From Streptomyces wedmorensis (GTDB lineage: Bacteria; Actinomycetota; Actinomycetes; Streptomycetales; Streptomycetaceae): a stretch of DNA of 41,246 nt. The stretch covers positions 1 to 41,246 of the forward strand of contig NZ_JNWK01000064.1 of NCBI RefSeq assembly GCF_000716445.1, written 5' to 3'. Position numbers and translations under genes: made by a program. The first letter of the stretch is position 1, and each line of letters starts with the position of its first letter. This document shows, piece by piece, positions 1 through 5,735 of the stretch. The notes below the pieces were generated by a model. That model saw nothing but the letters and a program-made list of their open reading frames with translations. It made no database searches and was not told the DNA's origin.

Positions 1-2
1 TC

Positions 3-89
3 ACCCCACCGACCGCCCTGACGGCCCTCCGAGCCCGAGTGGCCGCCCAAAGCAGCACCCCCGACATTAAGATCAAAGTGACAGGTTAA
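3..89 (+). CDS. C-terminal tail of an unidentified upstream element gene (partial)
   Basis: The reading frame beginning at base 3 is open from the window edge and gives 28 residues ending in the strand-like sequence DIKIKVTG before a TAA at 87-89. Its codons are mostly GC-ending, as in a real Streptomyces-phage gene, and the other two forward frames close early or look random. Nothing in so short a tail identifies the product. The stop overlaps an ATG (TAATG), but the peptide that would start there looks non-coding for its first 42 codons, so I place the next gene start at 215. Confidence 0.35.
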   Translation, partial: TPPTALTALRARVAAQSSTPDIKIKVTG

Positions 90-154
90 TGATCGGCAGA
101 CTCTTAGTGCGGGGCTTGTTGGGCGGCGCATCTCGGTTTCGACTACACGTGCGT

Positions 155-193
155 GTGGTCGGGCCGAGTGCGCCTTGCCCACGGTCCGACCAC
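155..193. terminator. Stem-loop after the partial gene
   Basis: An 11-bp stem with one G-T pair is formed by 155-165 and 183-193, with a 17-nt loop. It lies between the partial gene ending at 89 and the ribosome binding site of the gene at 215. It fits a terminator or a leader hairpin; there is no T-run. Confidence 0.4.
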
Positions 194-214
194 CCAAGAA
201 GGGTGAAGGACCAG

Positions 215-397
215 ATGGAAACTTACGGCTGGATCGCGGGCGCTGCGGCTGTTCTCGGCGCGCTCTTTACGATCTTCAAGCGTCTTCCCGCGCTCCTGCG
301 CGAGGCTCGGAAGACGGTACGCGCCTGGTACGACCTCAGGGCTGAGGTCGAGCGCGGTCGCCTTCGAGCGAGCGCCCCTAAGGCGCCAGTCGGCTGA
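215..397 (+). CDS. Small single-span membrane protein of the element
   Basis: This 60-residue protein starts with ATG at 215 behind a purine-rich Shine-Dalgarno (GGTGAAGGA). Residues about 5-27 form one hydrophobic segment rich in Ala, Gly, Leu and Phe, followed by a strongly basic amphipathic helix (about 28-55) and a short Ala/Pro tail. Such small membrane proteins with one anchor and a charged cytoplasmic tail are common in actinophage late regions, often near lysis genes. I recognise no specific family and would not call it a holin on this evidence. An ATG at 89 in the same frame is an alternative start, but codon use upstream of 215 is poor and a hairpin occupies that stretch. Confidence 0.55.
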   Translation: METYGWIAGAAAVLGALFTIFKRLPALLREARKTVRAWYDLRAEVERGRLRASAPKAPVG

Positions 398-423
398 CGA
401 GGCCTGAGACATCCGCAAGAACG

Positions 424-453
424 GGCGGGGCGTTGCCATGTCGGCGCCCCGTC
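424..453 (+). terminator. Hairpin after the small membrane gene
   Basis: GGGGCG (427-432) pairs with CGCCCC (445-450) and the stem extends outward to about 424 and 453 with one wobble. It starts 27 bases after the stop codon at 397. It has no T-run, which is usual for Streptomyces terminators. Confidence 0.45.
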
Positions 454-970
454 ATTGCGATGTACCGGCCGGTCACACTTTCAAGCCTCTCACCTGCGAG
501 TTTAATGACGTCAGCCACGCTGACGAGTCACGCTTTAGGGGCAGGGTCGACCCTCAGCGCCCCCTAGGAGGGGCTGTGTAGGCGTCTCCCGCCCTAGTGC
601 CAGGCGCGTCCGCGCAGGCTCGCTCAGATCCCCCAGACCCGTACATACAGAGAGGACCAGCACCTGTACGGTCTGGACGTCTGCCCGGTGGGGGTCACCC
701 CCCTGCTACCTGTAGCCCCTGCGCCGCCGAACAATGGTTACTTGCCGGGCAGTTGGCCGTGCAGTAACTTATTGGTCGCGTGTACCGGCTGGAAGCCTAC
801 ACACGTGCCTACCCCTTCCCGAATCCGAAAAGGACGAACTGATCGTATTTGGCCTCGCCGTGACGGCGTAGGCCCAGGAGCTGCCTTGTCGGCTCCTAGC
901 TGGAGACCACACCAACAGGTGAGGCATGTCTCCATGCAGTACGCGTCAGTGACACTCGGGAGGAAACAGC
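454..970. other. Noncoding stretch of about 500 bp rich in hairpins
   Basis: No convincing gene lies here. The stretch holds many inverted repeats: 509-515 with 519-525; the palindrome AGGGTCGACCCT at 543-554; 555-575; a 12-bp stem with one bulge, 633-645 with 665-676; an 8-bp stem 681-688 with 745-752 that encloses a 5-bp hairpin at 690-702; a two-part stem 779-790 with 794-805; a 10-bp stem with one bulge, 851-860 with 864-874; and 876-881 with 892-897. The series from 633 to 897 could be a structured RNA, a long leader for the gene at 971, or a cis-acting phage site. The Shine-Dalgarno GGGAGGAA at 958-965 belongs to the next gene. I found no tRNA. Confidence 0.4.
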
Positions 971-1180
971 GTGACGTCCAGCGGCACCACCACTATCTGT
1001 GCGCACCCGGTTCGCGACATCATCATCGTGATGCTCGTCGGTGCGGTGGTCGGCCTTCTTTCCTTTATCATCGTCACCGAACTTGGTGGCACCGTTCTTG
1101 ACGGCCTCACCAAGGCGGGGACCGCGTGCCTCGCGGTTACAGGTGCGGGCCTTATCGTGCTCCAGTACCTCAAGCGTTAA
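971..1180 (+). CDS. Small two-span membrane protein of the element (holin-like in shape)
   Basis: This 69-residue protein starts with GTG at 971, six bases after a strong Shine-Dalgarno (GGGAGGAA). It has two hydrophobic segments, about residues 16-36 and 50-66, joined by a short turn, with a polar N-terminus and a basic C-terminal end. Two spans, small size and position in a phage-like element fit a class II holin or another small phage membrane protein, but no endolysin is visible beside it, so this stays a shape-based guess. It is convergent with the scaffold-like gene, and a shared hairpin terminator follows its TAA. Confidence 0.6.
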   Translation: MTSSGTTTICAHPVRDIIIVMLVGAVVGLLSFIIVTELGGTVLDGLTKAGTACLAVTGAGLIVLQYLKR

Positions 1181-1188
1181 CGCCTTCG

Positions 1189-1217
1189 GGAGGGGCGGCC
1201 CCAAGGGTTGCCCCTCC
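1189..1217. terminator. Bidirectional terminator between convergent element genes
   Basis: GGAGGGGC (1189-1196) pairs with GCCCCTCC (1210-1217) across a 13-nt loop. It sits between the stop codons of the genes ending at 1180 (plus) and 1233 (minus). Confidence 0.65.
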
Positions 1218-1232
1218 GAGGTGCGGAGCCCC

Positions 1233-1607
1233 TCAGCGCTCCATGCTGTAGCCGCTCTCAGCGAACGGGTTGCCGTTTCCGGTCGGCACCGGCTTCTTCT
1301 CGGGCCGCCTGCCGTCCTCGTCGAGCCCGTGACGATCGCGGTAGAGGGCGGCGCCAGCGCTGACGCTTCCTCGTCCTCCGCTGCCGACGTCCGGGCCACG
1401 GTTGCCACCGGAACGAGGAGCGGGGGGCGCCTGGTTGGCACCGAATGCTGTCGCGAGGGCCTGCGCGTCGGCTGCCAGCTCCTCATCGCTGGTTCCGCGG
1501 AGTCGCTCGCTCTGCTCGGGCGTAAGGCCTGCGGCGAGGCCGGCGCGAAGCTTGGCCAGCTCCAGCACTGCGGGGTGTGGCTGCTCTGGGTTCGGCTCGG
1601 GTTCCAT
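1233..1607 (-). CDS. Phage scaffolding-like small acidic protein
   Basis: This 124-residue protein starts with ATG at 1607 behind GAGAGG. Residues 14-58 are predicted helical, rich in Ala, Leu and Glu, with the pattern LAKLRAGLAAGL followed by an E-x-x-x-RL-x-G-x-S/T-x-E-E-L-x-A-D motif. The rest is a Gly/Pro-rich linker and a basic-acidic tail. The helical pattern and the TPEQ...RLRG element resemble small proteins encoded next to the capsid gene in actinophages, generally annotated as scaffolding-like. That is a family-level impression. No capsid gene lies beside it. It follows the 443-residue gene by 19 bp and is probably co-transcribed with it. Confidence 0.55.
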   Translation of the reverse strand: MEPEPNPEQPHPAVLELAKLRAGLAAGLTPEQSERLRGTSDEELAADAQALATAFGANQAPPAPRSGGNRGPDVGSGGRGSVSAGAALYRDRHGLDEDGRRPEKKPVPTGNGNPFAESGYSMER

Positions 1608-1626
1608 TTCAGGACCTCTCTTCCAG

Positions 1627-2958
1627 TCAGCGCCAGACGGGCGGCGCGGGGTCGCCCGGGGTGGCGTTGGGGGTGGGGTTCTTCGGGGTGGGACCGCTGA
1701 AGTCGATTTGCGGCGTCCGGGAGTGCGGGTAGACGTCGGCAGCCTTCGGCGTCGGAATAACAGTCTCGATGGGCGACATGTCCCGTACCGGACCGTGGTC
1801 GTCGTAGACGATGGGCGCCGGCGTCGCGAGCTCAACCTCTTCCGCCAGCTCCTCGAACGACTCCGGTACGTAGGCCGCGCCGCTCTCAGCAAGCCAGAGC
1901 ACCGAAGCGACGGAGTACCCCTTGGACCGCGCGGCGTCTCGCACGAACTCCGGCACGTCATCGGCTCGGGCTCCTCGTACTTCGCCGTGGCCGGCTGATC
2001 GCCAACGCGTCGCAAGGTTGCGCTGTTCGTTGCTGCCAGGCAGCTCGTGACGTCGTAGCTTCGGCGTCAGCAACGCCCATTGCGCCGCACGCACGTTGGT
2101 GACGGCAGAGACGCACCCCTGAAGGCGCCCCCATGCCTCCACGGCGTCGCCTCCGGCCTTGATAGCGTCGTCCGCGCTCCGCGCTCCACCGAGCTTCCCG
2201 GAGGCTGCGAGAGCGTCGCTGAGAACGCTGGCCAGCCGCCCCGCAAGGTGCGCGAGTGCGTCAGGGGCGAAGGCCTCGAATGCATCGTTGGCGCACGTCT
2301 CCGTGAACTCGACGGCACTCCTCAGCGCGAGTCGCTCCGCCTCCCACGGCATCCCATCCGCGAAGGCCGCCGACGCTCGCTCGCCGACGTCGGATGTCCA
2401 TCGGCCGGTTGCGGCGAAGGTCTGGACTGCCTCGTCGATCACGCGGTCTCGTGCAGACTGCGGCTCGTCGCCTGCGCGATGCCGACTCGCAGGGCGACGC
2501 TGCACGAACTCCTCAGCGCACCTCAGGCACGCGCCGCGCCAGACCTTGAAGGATCCCTCTACGGTGACGTGTCCGCCGTCTACACCCCAGGAGGCTCCTT
2601 CGGGCGCCTGTGCCTGACGTTCGGCGAAGGTCTCCGCGATCGACGGGTCTACTCGGACCGTCACCTCACTGACGACGGGCGGGACGACGTCGACTCTGCG
2701 TCCCGAAGGCCGGTACCGCTTCGGCCGGTCCTCCTCGTCGAGCCCCGCATCCTCCCAGTCCTCAAAATTCCGAGCGTCGAACTCCTCGTCGGACAGCTCG
2801 TCGAGCGGGTCGTGTCCGCTGAGCCCCCGCCATGGCATGCGCCCGGGAGACACGTAGGCGCCGCCCGCCTCCATCTCCAGCGCCAGGTAATCCAGTCCCT
2901 CAGCCTCGTACCCACGGCTTGCCCGGCGGCGCACGGGGGCTCCAGTTTCGTCGTACAC
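1627..2958 (-). CDS. Unrecognised 443-residue element protein
   Basis: The gene starts with GTG at 2958, four bases after AGGAA. I do not recognise the protein. Residues 1-100 are acidic and probably disordered, rich in Asp, Glu and Gly. A short Cys-x-x-Cys (CLRC) occurs near residue 144 in a mixed region. Residues about 165-330 are Ala-rich and probably helical. The C-terminal 50 residues are Pro/Thr-rich, with repeated TP and NP steps. No transmembrane segment or signal peptide is visible. It lies directly upstream of the scaffold-like gene and behind a region of iterated repeats that may control it. A phage structural or regulatory role is possible but unsupported. Length and codon use make it a real gene. 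Confidence 0.65.
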   Translation of the reverse strand: MYDETGAPVRRRASRGYEAEGLDYLALEMEAGGAYVSPGRMPWRGLSGHDPLDELSDEEFDARNFEDWEDAGLDEEDRPKRYRPSGRRVDVVPPVVSEVTVRVDPSIAETFAERQAQAPEGASWGVDGGHVTVEGSFKVWRGACLRCAEEFVQRRPASRHRAGDEPQSARDRVIDEAVQTFAATGRWTSDVGERASAAFADGMPWEAERLALRSAVEFTETCANDAFEAFAPDALAHLAGRLASVLSDALAASGKLGGARSADDAIKAGGDAVEAWGRLQGCVSAVTNVRAAQWALLTPKLRRHELPGSNEQRNLATRWRSAGHGEVRGARADDVPEFVRDAARSKGYSVASVLWLAESGAAYVPESFEELAEEVELATPAPIVYDDHGPVRDMSPIETVIPTPKAADVYPHSRTPQIDFSGPTPKNPTPNATPGDPAPPVWR

Positions 2959-3006
2959 AGTGTTCCTCGCTTCGTCGCGGAGCGACGCCCTACACGTCGC
3001 TCAGAG

Positions 3007-3120
3007 AGTGATTGCGGGTTGGTAGCGCTGAGACGCGCCAACCCCCTACCTAAGTGATTGGGGGGTAGCGCGCGTTTGTGACGCGGACCCTGCTAAATGA
3101 GTTACGTGGGGGTAGCGCGC
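3007..3120. repeat. Three imperfect direct repeats upstream of the 443-residue gene
   Basis: The octamer GGTAGCGC recurs at 3021-3028, 3064-3071 and 3111-3118, about 43 and 47 bp apart. AGTGATTG precedes the first two (3007-3014, 3053-3060), and a degenerate AGTTACGT precedes the third. The G-run before each octamer is also shared. On the minus strand the unit reads GCGCTACC followed by a C-run and CAATCACT. The array lies within 170 bp upstream of the start at 2958, so a repressor operator array is the simplest reading. Iterons for replication are an alternative. Confidence 0.5.
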
Positions 3121-3255
3121 CGATGTTTGGGTGACGCCGGCCGCACACGCTGCGGGACGTCCGACGCTGCCCCCACCTCGCCCCCCCCCTGCGTCGCGCT
3201 ACGTCAGGTCGGCCGCCGGGGCCGAACCGAGGTCCAAGTGGCGAACTAACTGGTA

Positions 3256-3337
3256 TTTCCCTTTTCTCTAAGACGAGTCAAGGGAAAAATAGAACTAGGG
3301 GCCAGATTTGCCACTCTGACCAAACCCGCAGGTCAGA
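3256..3337. promoter_or_regulatory. AT-rich segment with two dyads between divergent element genes
   Basis: The 2959-3475 interval contains no gene I can support. Its most AT-rich part (3245-3300) holds the inverted repeat TTTCCCTT (3256-3263) with AAGGGAAA (3280-3287). A second dyad, TCTGACC (3315-3321) with GGTCAGA (3331-3337), follows. They lie between the minus-strand gene starting at 2958 and the plus-strand gene at 3476 and are plausible promoter or operator sites. Confidence 0.35.
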
Positions 3338-3475
3338 CGCTATGCGGCCCGATCGGAATTCGGCACGGTCTGACTCCGCCGGAGGACGAGGACGCTGCTC
3401 GACGTCGCCAGGGACGCCGACGACCCGCCTCCACGGACTGAAGAGACGGGTCTGCCGAGGGCGGGACGTTACGCA

Positions 3476-3730
3476 GTGTTACTCAGTCGCGTGGGTCAGG
3501 CAGGAGTCACAGACGCTCGTAGTCCACTCGTCGTCGATGCGTCGCGGCTGCGCGGTCTCCGCGGTATCGATGACGATCTCTGGAAGGACTTCGACAGGGC
3601 CGTCCAGGCGTCGGGGAGCGACCGCTCCGCAGCCCTCCGCACGTATATGGAGTGGTTCACGGCGCGCCCTGGCGCCGAGCTGCCTAAACGTCCGCCGGCT
3701 GGCGCATGGTCGACACAGTCAGACTCCTGA
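3476..3730 (+). CDS. Small ribbon-helix-helix-like protein
   Basis: This 84-residue protein has a central stretch, about residues 30-62, with the spacing of a CopG/Arc-type fold: a short strand, then D-D-x-L-W-x-x-F-x-x-A, then G-S-D-R-S-x-A-L-R-x-[FY]-x-x-[WF]. The tail is PGAELPKRPP. The same S-D-R-S-x-x-L-R pattern and proline tail occur in small proteins common in Streptomyces prophages and plasmids. DNA binding, perhaps in control of the element, is inferred from the fold only. The start is uncertain: GTG at 3476 has a weak Shine-Dalgarno, and the true start may be a little further in. It is convergent with the integrase gene. Confidence 0.5.
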   Translation: MLLSRVGQAGVTDARSPLVVDASRLRGLRGIDDDLWKDFDRAVQASGSDRSAALRTYMEWFTARPGAELPKRPPAGAWSTQSDS

Positions 3731-3739
3731 ACACACGAA

Positions 3740-3764
3740 GGGCCCGCACACGTCGTGCGGGCCC
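3740..3764. terminator. Bidirectional terminator downstream of the integrase
   Basis: A perfect 10-bp stem (3740-3749 with 3755-3764) has a 5-nt loop. It lies between the stop at 3730 (plus) and the integrase stop at 3780 (minus). Confidence 0.8.
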
Positions 3765-3779
3765 TCATCGTTTCGGCGG

Positions 3780-5513
3780 TCAGTCCTCGTCGGTCTCGTC
3801 GTCTACGGGGAGCGGGCGCCAGTGCAGGGTTACGCGGTCCTCCACGGCGATGTACTTCTGTGTCTCAGGGTCGCGTCCCCTGCCCACGGACACCCCGGAA
3901 AGGAACAAGTCCAGGAACGCGCGCTTCTCGAAGATGTCCCATGCGGCCCACGGGCTCTCCTTGCCGATGGGGTCCTCGCCGGGCTCCGTCCACTCTGCGG
4001 GGATCCGGACCGTTGCCGACGTCTCTTCCTCCAGCTCCGCCAGCCGCGCAACACACTGATCTTCGTATGCCCGGTACTGCTCCATCGTTGCGCGCCACGT
4101 GCCGAGCTCATCCCGTCCTCGGTACAGCCCCCGCCGCCGGTCCTCTTGGAGTTCAGCGATGGACGTCCTGACGTGGTCGAGGTGGAGTTCCGTTTCCCGG
4201 CGCTCTTCCTGAGCGCTGGATAGATCCTTCCGACGTGCGAAGCGCTTGGCTGCGGCCTCTACCCACGCCATGTCTTCCTCGTCCTCCATGTCGGCATTTT
4301 CAAGGCGCGCCCACACTCGCCGCGCGACGAAGTCGTCTAGCTCGCCACGCTTGATGCTGAGCCCTCCGTGCCCCTTTGGGTTGGCGCACATGTAGGAGCC
4401 ATCGCCGTTCCCCGGAGTCTGCCCGAGCGCTCCGCCACAGACTTCACACTTCGAGAAACGCCACCCGCTAAGGAGCGTGGGCGACGTGTCTCCGCCGGAC
4501 TTACGAGCGGGCTGAGTTCGCGCTTTCCGCTTCTCTTGGAGCTCCAGCCAAACCCGCCCCGCGATGATCCCCTTGTGCGGCGCTAGTGGCTTGCCGACGA
4601 GATTGCGCGCCACCACATTCTCGTAGGCCTTCCCGCGCTTGACGCGCTCGCTCGCAAAGCCTCCGATTGCAGGGTGCGAGAGGATCCACCCAACAGTCTG
4701 GGCGCGCCACTGAATGGGGCTCTCCTTGTCGGACACGCGTCGGCGCTTGATGGCCTCAACTCGCTTTGGAGTAGCGCGGCGCTCAGCCTCACCAGGCGCC
4801 GGGATCCCCTCTTCCGCGAAGGTAGTGGCGATCTTGTTGTCTGAGACACCGTCAGTCGACATCGTGACCATTCGCTTCACAAGGTCTACGTGTGTGGGGT
4901 TGTCCTCGTCAGGCTCCAGAACGGAGACAACTAGATTCCCGATCTTCTCGCGAACGGCTCGCATGCCGAACGGTGCCGACGAGGAGTGCCGCCCACCGAC
5001 GGCCCTGATCTCATCCTTTGCCCCCCGAAGGCGCTCCGCCTTGATGTCACTGTCCTGCTTCGCTAGGGCGGCGATCAGGGCGAAGACGGCCACGCCGATG
5101 GGGTTGGACGTGTCTAGGAACGGCTCCAGCACAGAGACGAAGCGGACCCCGTACTTCTTGAACTCCTTGTCGATCTCCAACGCGTCATGCGCGCCCTTAC
5201 GAGTCAGCCGGGACAACTCGTTGACGATCACCACGTCAATCTCGCCCGCGCGCACGGCGTCCATGAGCGCTTCGAACTCCGGGCGGACCGCGTTCGGATC
5301 CCAACCGGATCGACCGACGTCCTTGAAGGTGTGAACCACCTCCCACCCTCGGCTAGCGGCAAGCATTTGACCGGCTGCCAGTTGCGCCTCTGGCGACGCC
5401 TCCGACGAGTCGGGCCGCGCCTTCGACTGGCGGGCGTACACGCCCGCCCTGACTGTGTCCAGCTTCTCGGCCCCCACGGCCGAAACGAAGGGAGTCAAGC
5501 CACTCACCTGCAC
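3780..5513 (-). CDS. int: Large serine recombinase / integrase, phiBT1 type
   Basis: This 577-residue site-specific recombinase would join attP to attB through a serine-DNA intermediate. The N-terminal resolvase domain has the catalytic serine in YARQS (Ser30) and the VNELSRLTRKG and PIGVAVFALIAALAKQD blocks. The recombinase domain follows. The zinc ribbon has C-x-x-C (CEVCGG) and a second ligand cluster (YMCANPKGHGG). A coiled-coil stretch lies at about 430-510. Long blocks match my memory of the phiBT1 integrase (594 residues), including HSSSAPFGMRAVR and LLSGWRF. The gene sits 42 bp from the hybrid att site, and its target gene is also the phiBT1 target. GTG at 5513 is the longest start; the GTG at 5507 is better spaced from GGGAAA. 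In the integrated state the nearest upstream transcription is that of the broken host gene. Confidence 0.97.
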   Translation of the reverse strand: MQVSGLTPFVSAVGAEKLDTVRAGVYARQSKARPDSSEASPEAQLAAGQMLAASRGWEVVHTFKDVGRSGWDPNAVRPEFEALMDAVRAGEIDVVIVNELSRLTRKGAHDALEIDKEFKKYGVRFVSVLEPFLDTSNPIGVAVFALIAALAKQDSDIKAERLRGAKDEIRAVGGRHSSSAPFGMRAVREKIGNLVVSVLEPDEDNPTHVDLVKRMVTMSTDGVSDNKIATTFAEEGIPAPGEAERRATPKRVEAIKRRRVSDKESPIQWRAQTVGWILSHPAIGGFASERVKRGKAYENVVARNLVGKPLAPHKGIIAGRVWLELQEKRKARTQPARKSGGDTSPTLLSGWRFSKCEVCGGALGQTPGNGDGSYMCANPKGHGGLSIKRGELDDFVARRVWARLENADMEDEEDMAWVEAAAKRFARRKDLSSAQEERRETELHLDHVRTSIAELQEDRRRGLYRGRDELGTWRATMEQYRAYEDQCVARLAELEEETSATVRIPAEWTEPGEDPIGKESPWAAWDIFEKRAFLDLFLSGVSVGRGRDPETQKYIAVEDRVTLHWRPLPVDDETDED

Positions 5514-5534
5514 TTTCCCGTTCCAGGAGGTCTA

Positions 5535-5590
5535 ACAGTTACTTACGCATGGAAGGTGATCCAGATGAACCAGCTCCACACCCCGAAGGC
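5535..5590. other. Hybrid attachment site (attL or attR) of the element
   Basis: To the right of about 5563 the sequence is the 5' part of a host gene equivalent to SCO4848; to the left it is element DNA. The likely core is GTGATCC at 5556-5562, which matches my recollection that phiBT1 attB and attP share a GTGATCC block. The host side reads AGATGAACCAGCTCCACAC. The partner hybrid site lies outside this window. Confidence 0.7.
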
Positions 5591-5626
5591 GAGCAGGAAC
5601 CAGGAGACGCGGCGGCTGAGCTTCAT
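5543..5626 (-). pseudogene. 5' fragment of an SCO4848-like integral membrane protein gene, cut by integration
   Basis: From ATG at 5626 the frame encodes 27 residues: a basic start (MKLSRR) and the beginning of a Trp/Phe-rich membrane segment, ending ...ITFHA and a TAA. Known orthologs continue past ITF with further residues and a second membrane span. The last two residues and the stop codon come from the element, so the gene has lost most of its length. Its promoter and start remain and point toward the integrase gene, whose start lies only 29 bp downstream. The 3' part of the gene should lie at the other end of the element. Confidence 0.75.
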
Positions 5627-5735
5627 GGCCCCAGTATCACCGTCCGCCTCCCCGTCCCCGCGTCCGGGTGGACGAGCCCGGACGAACCGCCCCGCGGGGT
5701 TCGGATCCCTGTTCCGTACCTGTACGTTCTCGACC

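Larger units (their letters stand above)
1..5563. mobile_element. End of an integrated element (prophage or phage-like island) with phiBT1-type integrase
   Basis: The interval from the window start to about 5,563 differs from the flanking chromosome: lower GC, less biased third codon positions, several short unrecognised genes, and a phiBT1-like serine integrase (3780-5513) beside a hybrid attachment site at about 5556-5563. A host gene is cut at that site, which fixes this boundary. The other boundary lies before position 1, so at least 5.5 kb of element is present. A scaffold-like protein and small membrane proteins suggest phage ancestry. No terminase, portal, capsid, tail or replication gene is visible, so a complete prophage, a remnant or a phage satellite cannot be told apart here. 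Confidence 0.78.

Noticed and set aside
89..214. N-terminal extension of the small membrane protein starting at the TAATG overlap
   Set aside because: Codon use is unlike a gene, the segment holds an 11-bp stem, and ATG 215 has its own good Shine-Dalgarno.
681..752. tRNA-like outer stem of 8 bp in the element
   Set aside because: The spacing is near that of an acceptor stem, but there is no T-arm (no GGTTCNANNCC), no D-arm and no anticodon arm in place. It is kept only as a hairpin.
688..1101. 137-codon forward frame across the hairpin region
   Set aside because: Composition is that of noncoding DNA, it contains many rare codons and it overlaps the well-supported small membrane gene in another frame.
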